64,000 nucleotides of DNA, taken from the NCBI RefSeq assembly GCF_003144245.1, contig NW_020289975.1:2437496-2501495 (forward strand), in the 5' to 3' direction. This DNA comes from Jaminaea rosea. Its lineage: Eukaryota; Basidiomycota; Exobasidiomycetes; Microstromatales. Shown piece by piece: positions 34,701 through 43,977 of the stretch. Under the pieces are notes generated by a model. That model was not told where the DNA came from. It searched no databases and was given only the letters and a program-made list of their open reading frames with translations. The position numbers and the translations under genes were made by a program. Numbering within the stretch: position 1 is the first letter of the stretch; every line of letters starts with the position of its first letter.

Positions 34701-35922
34701 CAGACAGTGGCAAGGCGCCTTCGAGGGTGTTCAAAGGCAGAGAATTGAGGCGAATTCGCTGTCCATTTGGTCGATTGACTGGAGATCCGCGCGAAAGCGT
34801 CGTAGAGGTTGATTGGTTGCTCGGTCGCCGTGTGAGGCCTACTTGGGCCAAGTCCAGGATGTCACCTGCGCTGCGATTGCGGCGTCGCTGATGGTTTCCC
34901 GCCGCCATGATGACGCCCATCTCTTGCTGATTGGCTGGGATCAATGGTCGAGGAAGCTCTGGCTTGTCGAGCGGAGTCTCGTTTCCCGGCGACAAGGGCC
35001 TTGATGAAGCGGCAGAAGTAACAGCAGCTGACGTAGATTCAGTGCCGAAGGGCGACATGACTCTCGGCGAAAGGGGCGAAGGCGAGGCAAGTTGTCGATC
35101 CCTGGCAATTAAAGCTGCAAATGTCGGGGATCCAGGCAGGGCTTGCGGCGTCTGGTGATGATAAGCCATCGGCAGCAAGGGCCGCTTTCTGATCTTCGGA
35201 GGCGAGGGTGATGAGGTAGAAACGCCTACATTCCGGTCGTTTCGACGCGTAGGTGACGGAGGCGACGCTCCTACGACGGTCGGACTCGCAACGCGTCTGC
35301 TGGAGTTGCACATTCGCGGTGAAGTTGGAGGCGATGTTGCGCGTTGAATTGGAGAGCGTGGAGTGCTGTCAACGGCCCTGGACTTGCCCTTGCTCTTGTT
35401 CGAGTGGCCAAGGCAGCCAATGCTCTCATCGCGAGGCTGAATGGTTGGGAGATTGAGGGGAGACGCGACGCGCAGCGGCGGCTCGTCGTCTCCTGCGGCT
35501 GTTGAGGAGGTACCAAGCCTTTTGAGGTGCCCATTCTGGCTGGGAGCACCGAGATCGATAGCGGGTAGCGAGTACATTAGCGACCTGCCTGCTTCGGACA
35601 TCTCTGCTGGAGGCCTGGGTGCTCGACGCGGACTGTTCCAGCGGTCATCGATGAGGTGAATGGGGCCTTGAAGCATGGTAGGCGACGAGGGCGGGCCTGA
35701 GTTCTTTCTTGACTTGCTCCGGGAGCGCCAAAGAGTTGACGTCGTTGTAGGTGATGAGGGAGAAGAAGATGAAGACGAGTTGCCATGTTTGACCGGCACA
35801 GATGGGAAAGCAATTGGTGGTTGATTCGCTGCTGCATCGTCGTGGTAATGTGGGGTTCGGCCGCTCCGACTACCTGGCATCGTCGACGACACGGGCGCCG
35901 GCGCCTTTGACGACGAGGCCAT
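31789..35922 (-). CDS. Large disordered Ser/Pro-rich protein of unknown function
   Basis: A single exon of 1377 residues from the ATG at 35922 (MASSSKAPAP); the frame stays open upstream to 36135. I recognise no domain. The protein is dominated by Ser, Pro and Ala with many SPxx and RRxS-like phosphorylation-type sites, basic patches (RSRSKSRKNSG; VRSKRSLKSLRDKVAKAAS) and a few compact segments. These include GWAKGFLRKTP near residue 475, IATDYGKLPKYELAYNKPLPSPQ near 660, and a C-terminal GHRRLKSSIDLLEKAGM. Such composition is common in fungal polarity and septation scaffolds, but that is only a class impression. Codon use and length without a stop argue that it is a real gene. Confidence 0.7.
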   Translation of the reverse strand: MASSSKAPAPVSSTMPGSRSGRTPHYHDDAAANQPPIAFPSVPVKHGNSSSSSSPSSPTTTSTLWRSRSKSRKNSGPPSSPTMLQGPIHLIDDRWNSPRRAPRPPAEMSEAGRSLMYSLPAIDLGAPSQNGHLKRLGTSSTAAGDDEPPLRVASPLNLPTIQPRDESIGCLGHSNKSKGKSRAVDSTPRSPIQRATSPPTSPRMCNSSRRVASPTVVGASPPSPTRRNDRNVGVSTSSPSPPKIRKRPLLPMAYHHQTPQALPGSPTFAALIARDRQLASPSPLSPRVMSPFGTESTSAAVTSAASSRPLSPGNETPLDKPELPRPLIPANQQEMGVIMAAGNHQRRRNRSAGDILDLAQVGLTRRPSNQSTSTTLSRGSPVNRPNGQRIRLNSLPLNTLEGALPLSAPASATATMAPDGSSTPAQPLSTSHSADNFPRAMHRFPSQRDLSSSSQRQLRSSSSKSSLQQLRMAMPTGWAKGFLRKTPASPSTAGAANTNSEETQQMSATPSPNRAESASNRYRPGGGSPFSVWRRQPNAATVNDDDDESSLFGGPSHEDAYDGTRSPNPMLSGSQPHQAKARQRLPSIEGPEENSLSVNRVRSKRSLKSLRDKVAKAASPNKVLPPPSSPPQYHYRPAAKSQPTPPLPKAHVPARIATDYGKLPKYELAYNKPLPSPQGPSFLTDLQGMVDSSGDSSYRSSAHKPKQLSSSSDGRSAGTNAKNDLVQQPLPNVAVEEDLRAPDRPWQIDTVINRGSPLFAHEEEGGVAGDALRAAGEKELGPFAATLPASAHQHRPDEIATGSEECMQEGGAPLEKREEDLQRQPHATTDAEPSAHPEMPSRDRHDSQPHPYSSASRHASHRTRVSGTASACSEDVEAMAHMDLGELLEGYRRKRDSVNSVSGSHEPGSDQRVPHPYTYVAAAWREKIRADEEARNQENDDHEDVAALQRGIGTMQASTIPTTTKPASRPASGSKADPAAMRPMSKPVSMASSYGTSFDGDVIWDGASTAMSTLAELTAADEEEEEGRQQAAREVQIGDADRTQLPEQQAADAAPAFAKIDGSMSAKETATAHAEVQPLPRRRAGGHAFRFPRPPGQTNDGSLSAPVTSAQSDTSSALASSTDRPSDGGEAANGSSQGHHGHASTPSLSSSVSASTASHATTSTTSGSAGHPTSALAMTSMTAPVTASPSLPSAAAPMQYGSAPSWISPVSPNDDKSGARSFVSPTVTPPLPSSAIFSSYHHQPPIRSARSRTESGKSHKSTSSLGSSSVASSAATGATEYSARFVQALSNARHHDQHQMKPLTPVDSEPVDAEQVNVRRDGKEEKGETGTSTDKSPEGTQAQAQAVPSSSSMPGHRRLKSSIDLLEKAGMATIGEH

Positions 35923-37462
35923 GATGAGATCCGCAATCCGCAATCCGCGATCCGTCCTGCAATGCTCAATCGTCGGGATTGATGATGTCGTGCCCTGACG
36001 CCGGATGAGGAAATGAAGTGGAGAGGAGGAGAAAGTGATGAACCAACGAGAAAGGATGAGGAGACCAAATGGAATGGAAAGACGAGCGTTGATGAGGAAT
36101 GGGCCGAATCGCAACAAGTCGGTGCTCGCACCCACGTCGTCGTTATGACGAGATGAGAAGATGGTTGCCGACCAAGCAGAGGGTCCCTACTCCTCCGCTC
36201 CTCAAAGGTGCTCGTCCAGCTTCGGAAGGTCGGGAAGAAATGAAACGCGGTTCAGTCGTCGCGCTCTGTCCCCCTCTGGCCCCACTGCCTTTGACTTCGC
36301 TGGACGCACGACTGCCTGGCTGCGCCCAATACGTGCAGCTGGCCGTGCGCCTGAGATCGACAGCAGGCGGCCGGGGCAACGGCACCCAAGCGAAGGGTTC
36401 TTGGATTCAGACGAGGCAAGCCCGTTCAAAAGGCGGCAGCGGGTGAAGATGAAAAAGACACACGATTGAGAGTCAGCAGAGGGACTGAAGAGGGGCAGTG
36501 AGTGGGTCGCGCTCTGAGGGAGATGAAGCTGTGTCGCAGCAGCATGCTCCTCTCGTGAAGCCAATGCCTGGGTGCCGTCGTACAAACGCCGTCGCCGTTG
36601 TCGATCTCCAAGACTGACAAGGGAAGGCCAGGCCTTGCCTACGATGCTTACCATAGCTGGGTCAATGGTGGCAGCGATATATGGCCGCGCCTCGTGTTCC
36701 CATGTCCTCATACTCATGTCTCTCGTGAGCAAGCGCGCGACAAATCAGAGTACAGCTGCATTGCATCGCGTCGTCCTGACTGAGGCTACAAACATGCGGG
36801 TAGCAGTAGAGCGGCGGTGAGATAATGGGGGCCGCAAGTCTCGGATAGCCTGTAATGGCCAGCAGAGTGAGGACGAAAGGCCGCGGCCATTGCGACGGCA
36901 GGTCGACAAGCCGTCTACGATCGATGCTACGATTACTCTACTCCGCCTCCTGCGCGGGGTCGTCGATCAGTGAGACATCCTCAACAAACAGCAGAGACCG
37001 TGACGTTGTGAGAGACAGTGCAGCGTGACCATTGCAGTGGATCAGAGACCGGTAAATGGTACGAAGCGGGGAACCCCGCGTGAGCTAGAGTCCGGAGGTC
37101 CGTAGGACTGACCAAAGATGGGGTCATCGCGCCTTCGCAAGCCGGCCTGCCGTGTGCTGTGCTGTGGCGCGCACTTGCCACTACGCCATTTCTGCCGGCC
37201 CCCCCGATCAGGCAAATCCTGGCACATCCAATGAGGTTCTGTTGCGGGTTGTCGCTGATCTCGAAATGGTCGCTCATCGTTCACCACCTCGGCCGGTAGA
37301 AGGGCGCTCCGCTGACGCGCAGCGATGAGCAAGGATGTGGAGACGCTGGCGGGTGTCACGGTGAAACAGCAAGGAGGGGTAAGATTGCAGCGCTATCGAG
37401 ATATTCAAGACATGATCTTAGACAACATTAGCCTGCCGCCATCCCTCCCGGTCTTGACATCT
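35923..37462. other. Longest gene-free stretch of the window
   Basis: A 1540 bp stretch between two minus-strand genes. It contains the upstream region of the large Ser-rich gene and the 3' flank of the HAD gene. Next to the start codon of the former lies a short tandem CAATCCGC repeat (35929-35955). Open frames present (for example 36202-36732 on the minus strand) have no recognisable fold and no splice support. No tRNA, snRNA or transposon signature was found by eye. Confidence 0.45.
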
Positions 37463-38471
37463 TTACAGCTTCGTGTCCTTCGCCGCACTCTTTGCTGTTC
37501 TACCCTTCTCCTCTTGTCTCACATCCTCATCGATCAAGCGACACCCTGTATGCCTCTCCAGCTCCATCAACGCCGGTACACTGCTCTTGAGCTCAACCCT
37601 GATCGTCCTGATTCCCATCTTTTGTGCCGCCTTCAGATTGGGCCCTATGTCATCAAGAAATACCGTCTCTGTCGCGTTGACGCCCTGATCCCGGAGAGCG
37701 TACTCGTAGAAGGCTGCCTCTGGCTTGCGGGAGCCGACGACGCTTGACTCGTAGTAAGCATCAAAGAGAGAGCGGATGAAGTTGACGTCTTTGGCTAGGC
37801 CGAGGTGCTGCAGCTCTTCGTCGAGGGTGGGCGCGCGTGATGATGAGGGTGAAGAGGGTGACGAAGCCATGGATGTTGGCGGAGCAAAGTTGTTTGTCAA
37901 GGCTGCGATCTTGAACCTCTTCGTCTCTGGCAGAGTAGGCGGTGGGATGTCAGATACCTGGTGACGCGTATCGAGCTAGAGGGCTGGTTCTCACCACGTA
38001 ATCTCTGTATTGCCTTGACAACCTTCTCATCAGGCTTCGTGCTTTGCCTCTGTGCGAGCATCGGCGGGATTGTTTCATCAGTCGCTGCTTCACCTAGCCT
38101 GTCTCGCGTGCATTGCTCACCATCATGATGCCAAACAGCTCTCTGCCATCAACGCGATGGCCAGTGGGCAGCTCTTTTGGCATCTCAAAGCCTCTCGACT
38201 TGCAATATGCCGTATACCACTCATTCAGCTGCTCCGTTGCGCTTAGCTCCTCCCCAAATTGATGGTAGAAAGTCCACAGGTCGATCTCACTCCTCTCTAG
38301 CCGCTGGAAAGCTCCCTGTCGTCCTCGAGCCGTGATCGCTACATTGAGATAGTTGAATGGCAGGCCATATTGCCGCTCGTAAATGTGAACGCCTGCTATT
38401 GGTGATCCGACGACGACACCGCCGATGTCAAAGAGGACGAGCTTGATGTTCTTTGGCCTCGGATTGCACAT
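37463..38471 (-). CDS. HAD-superfamily hydrolase, ACAD10/epoxide-hydrolase phosphatase type
   Basis: Three exons: 38471-38121, 38049-37995 and 37926-37463, with introns of 71 and 68 nt. They give 289 residues. The HAD motifs are LVLFDIGGVV (motif I, nucleophile Asp), AALTNNF (motif II, Thr), SRKPEAAFY (motif III, Lys) and TVFLDDIGPN (motif IV acids). Motif I has Gly-Gly after DI rather than the DxD pair, a pattern also seen in YihX/ACAD10-type members. The small middle exon (RQSTKPDEKVVKAIQRLR) restores the helix before motif II and is needed for the fold. The ATG directly follows a splice acceptor (see the upstream entry). The C-terminus TKL resembles a weak peroxisomal signal. Substrate unknown. 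Confidence 0.85.
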
Positions 38472-39201
38472 CTGAGGAGGGAGAAGAAGGGAAAGACGAG
38501 AATCGCCGGTCCGGCCCTACAAATCCGATCAAGCTCCAGCCGGTGGCCCGTGCCTGAGCTCGGCCGGCTGCCGCGTCTCGGGGTCCAGCTTTTAGCCCAT
38601 GAACCAACAACTTGTCCTCATCGACTCTGTCTCGACGTCTTGGCAAAGAGCGACTTCACGAATTGCTCTTTGCGAGTACGTACTCACCACCAATACGGCA
38701 AATCAAGCCCCCGACGAGCTTGAATCGCTGCGATGACCCTTTGCCGCTCCCGCCGCCGCTGCTCGCGCGTGTTGAACCATCGTCCATCTGACGCGCCATG
38801 TCACTTTCGGCGGGCAAAGAATCTCTACGCGGCAGCAAGATGGTACTTACCGCATTGCGATGGTGGAGTTTACTGATCTTCGCAGCATCGAAGCGTCATG
38901 GGATTGGTCGTAGATACCACCCATCTTTCTGATCCTCATCCTTACCAACACCTCACTCTTTTACCCTCCAGTCGCGGCCCTTTCGCTCCCACTCCCTACC
39001 CTGGGACGCAGCCTTTTTGAGAAAGGCCGTCAGTCACTTCACACGACTGACAGACAGCTTGAAGTCAGCAGAGCCAGGAGCTCTTTTCGTGACAAAAGCT
39101 GCCTTGCTGGTCCCCGTTGGTGCGCTTGACGCGTATCCGACCACCCCTCATCATTCAACCCCGATCTCTGAGTCGTCTGGACGACTCATCTCCTTTCACA
39201 T
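38472..39201. promoter_or_regulatory. Divergent region with spliced leader of the HAD gene
   Basis: A 730 bp stretch between the HAD gene (minus) and the membrane-protein gene (plus). On the minus strand two strong donors occur (GTAAGTACC at 38850, GTGAGTACG at 38687), and an acceptor CCTCCTCAG abuts the HAD ATG at 38471. None of the upstream frames joins the HAD frame, so a spliced, non-coding 5' leader with an intron of about 216 nt (38472-38687) is the simplest reading. Confidence 0.45.
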
Positions 39202-42200
39202 ATGGCGTCACCTCAAGGATCATGGCAGCGAGGAGAGCCAAGCACGCCAGTGAGGAGGAATCCTGGAGCTCGACTCGGCAAGGTGGGCGCTAAGGTGAAG
39301 GCTGACGCTGAAGGTCTGAGTACTCGTCGAGGCCTGTCGTTCGTGGCCGACGTGGTACAGCGAGCCGTCGAGGAGAGCCAGAGGGAGCGTTCATTCCCGT
39401 CGTGGAAAGGCAAGGAGCGAGCATACGACGATGGACACGCTGCTCATCTCGCTGCGAGGGCGATCGAGCCGGCTAATATGCAGCCTCAGGTCGTCGCCAC
39501 GTCGGACTCGTCGCATCATGCCAGCGCCAGAGTAGGAGTGTCCCCCTCTTCTGCGGCTCCTGCTGCCTCGACGGCGGCAGCCTCTCAGCCGGTCGTCGCC
39601 TCAAGCGCAGTTCAGTCGACGCCGACGGCTGATTCGAGCGCAGCATTTCCCGCAGCTCAGGCGGTATCGTCCACCTCTGCTCCGGCGCAATCGCCTGCCT
39701 CGTCGTCAGCTGCCAGTCAGACAGAGGTTGTGTCTTCGACGGTGCAAGCCTTGACGAGTGCTAGCACCACCCCTTCTCCTAGCTCGACCATCGGTACGAG
39801 TGACGATATGTCGTCCTCGCTCTCTGCGACAAGCGCAGCTGCTTCAAGCTCTTTGGATGCCCTGTCATCTTCCTCTCTTTTGGCTTCTGCTTCAACAGCA
39901 GAGGCAAGTGCAGCTTCAGCGACATCAACACCACACAAGATTTCGCTCGCTCACAATACGCCGCTCATGGTATTTGTAATTCTTGGATCCATCATTGGCG
40001 GTGCGACCGTCCTCTTCGGCCTGGCCTGGCTCTGCAAGCGCTCAAGTCTGGGTCCTACACGGTCAAGAAAGCAGAAAGCCCTCTCCGGTAACTGGAGCCC
40101 TGGGGCTGGCAGCTCCAAGTTCAGCCCCTCCAGCGAGATCCCTGAGATCTTGTTCACTCAGAAGCCTTCGTATTCTGCGGCCGTCTTCCCGGAGCGACCC
40201 CCTCCCGCAATGCCGCCCTCTTTTGCGGAGAACAATTACAGCAACACGTATTACCCATCGTATGGGCGACAAAATGCTCCCGGGGGCCCGCAACGTCAGC
40301 AGGGATGGGAGCTCTTTGACCGACCCTTAGAGATGCAGCCCGTCGTTTTCTCCCCTCTGGTCGATGGAGCCGGCGCTGTTCGTCCCAATGCTCCCCGACG
40401 CCCAACCTTCATTCAGAAGGCGCTCCAGCAACCGGAGCGCGGTGCCACGCTCGACCTTGAGGCACGTCTCAGTCACGAGGAGCAAGCTCGCGAGATAGTT
40501 GAAGAGGGAGCATCGAGAAGCAACACGACCAGCAGCACAAAGTCAACAACCAGCGCCATTTTGCACGCCCTCGGCCTCACGAACAGCACTAGCAATGGCA
40601 AGGGGAAGCACTCCTCGTGGTCAACTCGTATCCGCCGCAAGTCTACGTCGGTTCCCGACGACTCCGACTTCGAAGGTACCATCGGCGCACCGGACAAAGA
40701 AGTGCCTCGTGCTCATCGCGTCAAGAAGGGTCGCCGTTTTGCCTGCGATGTCACGTCCGGCGAGGAAGACTCTTCGCCCGAAGACGGACCCCCTCCGATG
40801 CCTGCCTGGCCGCCTCGACAATACGGCCTCGGCATGTATGCGAGCCAGTCCACCAACTCGACCCCAAAGACACCAGGAATGGCTGGCATGGGAGCTGGTG
40901 GGGGTAGGAGATCTGCACCCATGGATCGCTTTCACTCAATGCCCATCGCCGGTCACTCGTCCACCGTACCTGGTCGCCAACTACTTGTAGCCCCCGGCCT
41001 CACACCGGTCTCCGAATCCAACGCGGCCGACGTTCTGGGCGCCTTTGCCCGACTGCAACGCCAACATCAAGTCCAAGCTCTGAATGAGGATGATCTCAAT
41101 CGTCGAGCTTCTGCGCCGCCTGCGCAAGACAGGGAAGCCGCAGTGAAAGACAAGGTGACGACATGGTGGACCGGCAGCTGGGACGCAGAATGGCCAAGCC
41201 CAACCGCCTCACAGCGTGAGCTTGGTACGGTGCCGGAGGGACTGCTCAGCCCGAGGAGCATTGAGATCCCGGCTCCTTCCTCCACCTTCGCCCACTCTGA
41301 CCGCGAAGAGGAGGAGGAGGTCGAGGTAGTAGCGGGAGAAGCTCAGCCGTCCAGCCCAAGCAGCATCAGCTCGCAGGAGGTGGAGACCCCTCCCTCATCA
41401 CTCACTCGCGATGAGTACATGCTTCGCGCTCAAAACTCTCTCAAGCGGATGACAAGCATTCGCCCCAATTTCGCACCCGCTACCACCCTGGACAGCTGGC
41501 TCGACGCTGCGAATGGGCCACGCGATTGGATGAAGGACAGCAACGTCATTATCGAGGAGGAGGACGACAACGTTGCTGCAGAACGCGAAGCTGCGGACAT
41601 GGAAGCCGCCACAATGGTCGGTGGGGATGAGGTCGGTCTTGGCTATGTCGGCGAGCCGAAGCTGGGCTACCAAGGCTCGCTCAAGTCTCCCATGGTTCTG
41701 ACCAACGACCTGCCTTCAGACTTTTTCGTGGAGAGTGACGACGAGGACTATCGCGCTCTGCGCAACAAGTCCAGCGCCTCGACATTGCGCTCCTCCAACA
41801 GCAATGCGACACTGCGCTCCTCCATGAGCAAGCGCAATCTCAGGGCCGCAGCTTCGCATGAGTTCATGGGAGGTGTTGCTACCCCTCGCCTGGGGCATCG
41901 CTCCTCCGTAGCCTCGCTCGACGGGCACAGCTACTCGTCGCACGGTCACAAGTTGCCCAAGTCTGTTCGCAAGCAACGCTCTTTTCGCCAGCAGCAACTG
42001 CAGGAGAAGCGACTGTCTCTCGCAGTTGGCGACTCTCCGGACTACTACATCGACTCGGACGGGTACGAGGTCCGCAAAGTCAGCGGTCTCTCCTCGGTAG
42101 CTCAACCTGCTCGTGCGAGCTTGGTCGTCAGGAAGGAGAGCATTCGTGGTCAGACGAGCGATGTCTCTGACTATGAGTGCGAGGCCGAGGAGGAGAAGCA

Positions 42201-42957
42201 CTATCACCACCAGCAGCTTGCAGTCCCCGAGCCCACCGCTCTCAGCGAGTATGAAGCCATCTTCGCGCGCAGCTCGGAGAGCTTCTATGCTCCTGAGGTG
42301 GCGGCTGCCGTCGCTGCGGCGGGCGATGTGCGCAAGTTGAGGGGCAAGAGCTCGCAACGTGCCCTTAAGACTGCGCGATCTATGTCTTGCATCGAGGAGG
42401 TTGACCGCGCATTGATGGCTTTGGCGATTAAGAGGCAGGCCCTTGCGCAGTCTCAGAGCAAGCTTGGCAGCGGCAAGGTGAGGAGACAGCATGGCAGGCG
42501 GGCCGTTTCCACTGGTCAGAGGGCCTTCTCTTCTGGTCTTGCTCGACCTCAGTCACATGGCCACCACCACCAGCCTGCCCCTCCCCCCATCAAGCCTCGC
42601 TACGGCCACGTAGCCGGAGATGCCTCTCCTTCCTCAAGCTCAGACTCGGACATCTCTGTTCGCCGATGGGGTCGTCCCACCAGCAGTCACGACGACGACG
42701 CGGATGACATTAGTGCTCTCCCGTACATCAGCGGGTCGGACGACGATGACGAGTTTGACGGCGGCGACTATAGTGTCGGTAACATCACTATTGGCCCCTA
42801 CGCGGGCATGGCGTCGACGCACGGAGCTATTGCTGATTGGAACGCAGCCAAGAGACGCAGGGGAGCGCGTGGACCGATGCAGATGTACGGCAACGGATTT
42901 GCAGCTGGACCCGGCAGAATGAGGGTCGCCTCTGCCGGTGTTGTGGCTGCCAGGTAA
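39202..42957 (+). CDS. Single-pass membrane protein with Ser/Ala-rich ectodomain and long tail
   Basis: A single exon of 1251 residues. Residues 90-250 are almost only Ser, Ala, Thr and Val, the composition of an O-mannosylated wall-sensor stalk. One hydrophobic span (MVFVILGSIIGGATVLFGLAWLC, about residues 255-277) is followed by basic KRSSLGPTRSRKQK and a 970-residue cytosolic tail with acidic patches and many SS/SP motifs. The order resembles Mid2/Wsc or Axl2-type surface proteins, but no sensor domain is recognised. There is no obvious N-terminal signal peptide; the first 80 residues are charged, so either the true start differs or the span acts as a signal anchor. The stop codon lies inside a perfect donor sequence (CAGGTAAGT). 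Confidence 0.7.
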   Translation: MASPQGSWQRGEPSTPVRRNPGARLGKVGAKVKADAEGLSTRRGLSFVADVVQRAVEESQRERSFPSWKGKERAYDDGHAAHLAARAIEPANMQPQVVATSDSSHHASARVGVSPSSAAPAASTAAASQPVVASSAVQSTPTADSSAAFPAAQAVSSTSAPAQSPASSSAASQTEVVSSTVQALTSASTTPSPSSTIGTSDDMSSSLSATSAAASSSLDALSSSSLLASASTAEASAASATSTPHKISLAHNTPLMVFVILGSIIGGATVLFGLAWLCKRSSLGPTRSRKQKALSGNWSPGAGSSKFSPSSEIPEILFTQKPSYSAAVFPERPPPAMPPSFAENNYSNTYYPSYGRQNAPGGPQRQQGWELFDRPLEMQPVVFSPLVDGAGAVRPNAPRRPTFIQKALQQPERGATLDLEARLSHEEQAREIVEEGASRSNTTSSTKSTTSAILHALGLTNSTSNGKGKHSSWSTRIRRKSTSVPDDSDFEGTIGAPDKEVPRAHRVKKGRRFACDVTSGEEDSSPEDGPPPMPAWPPRQYGLGMYASQSTNSTPKTPGMAGMGAGGGRRSAPMDRFHSMPIAGHSSTVPGRQLLVAPGLTPVSESNAADVLGAFARLQRQHQVQALNEDDLNRRASAPPAQDREAAVKDKVTTWWTGSWDAEWPSPTASQRELGTVPEGLLSPRSIEIPAPSSTFAHSDREEEEEVEVVAGEAQPSSPSSISSQEVETPPSSLTRDEYMLRAQNSLKRMTSIRPNFAPATTLDSWLDAANGPRDWMKDSNVIIEEEDDNVAAEREAADMEAATMVGGDEVGLGYVGEPKLGYQGSLKSPMVLTNDLPSDFFVESDDEDYRALRNKSSASTLRSSNSNATLRSSMSKRNLRAAASHEFMGGVATPRLGHRSSVASLDGHSYSSHGHKLPKSVRKQRSFRQQQLQEKRLSLAVGDSPDYYIDSDGYEVRKVSGLSSVAQPARASLVVRKESIRGQTSDVSDYECEAEEEKHYHHQQLAVPEPTALSEYEAIFARSSESFYAPEVAAAVAAAGDVRKLRGKSSQRALKTARSMSCIEEVDRALMALAIKRQALAQSQSKLGSGKVRRQHGRRAVSTGQRAFSSGLARPQSHGHHHQPAPPPIKPRYGHVAGDASPSSSSDSDISVRRWGRPTSSHDDDADDISALPYISGSDDDDEFDGGDYSVGNITIGPYAGMASTHGAIADWNAAKRRRGARGPMQMYGNGFAAGPGRMRVASAGVVAAR

Positions 42958-43111
42958 GTAGACTGACAAGGATCGTGTTGTGGCCTCATACGGACATCTA
43001 CCTTGGGTCTTGTGTTCCAGTGTTACCCCCTTCTCTTCTCTGTTTTTGGACTGCCCTCTGTCGCATCGTAATTCATTACTCGATTGCCGTCCCATCTCCA
43101 GCCTGACAAGC

Positions 43112-43727
43112 CTACAACTGTATCATCTTGAGATCCTCCTCCTCCGTCAGCCTTCGCATGCCCCAATGCTCAAATCCCCTTTCCTCGACCCTCCTCGCCC
43201 CGAAGCGTTTCTCCCACGCTTCACATCCTCCCTCTAGTATCGCAACTTCAATCTGTCGGCCGTCCTCGCCCTCACGAGCTCGCAAAGCGTCGCGCACCCA
43301 GGCGGCGCTACGTGGTCCTCGGCCTTTGCAGGAATTGCAGTGGAAGACTAGCAGAAGAGGATGTGTTGCACCGGGTGAGGAGGGGGCCGACAGGAGGTTG
43401 AGGAGGGTGGGCAGCGAGTGCGGGAGGGAGTGCGAGGGGAAGTTGACCGCTGTGGGAATCATGCTCTGCGGTCGTCGAAGATGAACATGACGTGATCAGT
43501 CGATGGTCAATGAGCGTCGCGTTTCAGCAGCTCGCGCCTACCTTGCAATCAGCCCGTCGCACGTCCACGACGAGAAATGACTTGCCCGGCCCATGCTCTT
43601 CCTTCTGAGAGAGCATCATGGCTGCGAGCTCATCGGGCGTCACGCTCGGCACGGGTGGCGGGGTTGGTATGGGATAAGCCTTGTGCCAGTCGGAGGCGTC
43701 AATGGGATGCTGAGATTGTTGCGCCAT
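43112..43727 (-). CDS. Rhodanese-domain phosphatase (Ych1/Ibp1/Acr2-like)
   Basis: Two exons: 43727-43542 and 43465-43112, with a 76-nt intron. They give 179 residues. The Cdc25-type rhodanese fold shows FLVVDVRRADC, then TAVNFPSHSL, and the active-site loop HCNSCKGRGPRSA, an HCX5R phosphatase signature with the RGP of Ibp1/Ych1-like proteins. The intron sits between the first two elements and keeps phase 0. Relatives include small fungal protein phosphatases and arsenate reductases; which activity applies cannot be told from the loop alone. It is tandem with prefoldin subunit 5 (250 bp apart) on the minus strand and convergent with the membrane-protein gene. Confidence 0.85.
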
Positions 43728-43977
43728 GGCGAAGTTGATGCATTGAGAAGCGAAGCCAAGAGGGGAATTGGGTGGCAGCGGAGCAAAGCAAGCTGCTGGA
43801 CCTGTGGACGTGTTCTCTCGCTTACGAGGGACAAGGCTACAATTGACGAACGTAGAGTCGCGAACAAGCACAGCATACGAGCAAGTCGGGGATATGCTGT
43901 GATTCAATGCAATCGGTGGTAGTACAAGATGATGAAGGATGAATCGAGGCGAGGAGTCCAGGGACAGCATCGACCCA

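Noticed and set aside
36202-36732. 176-codon minus-strand open frame in the large gap
   Set aside because: No recognisable family, composition like random GC-rich sequence, and no supporting splice or start context.
37066-37082. CGGGGAACCCCG as a tRNA T-arm or terminator hairpin
   Set aside because: The loop would be only two bases, and there is no B-box or acceptor stem around it; RNA polymerase II genes do not need such a terminator.
41716-42492. 258-codon open frame on the minus strand inside the membrane-protein gene
   Set aside because: Antisense shadow of the 39202-42957 frame, with no domain and no splice context.
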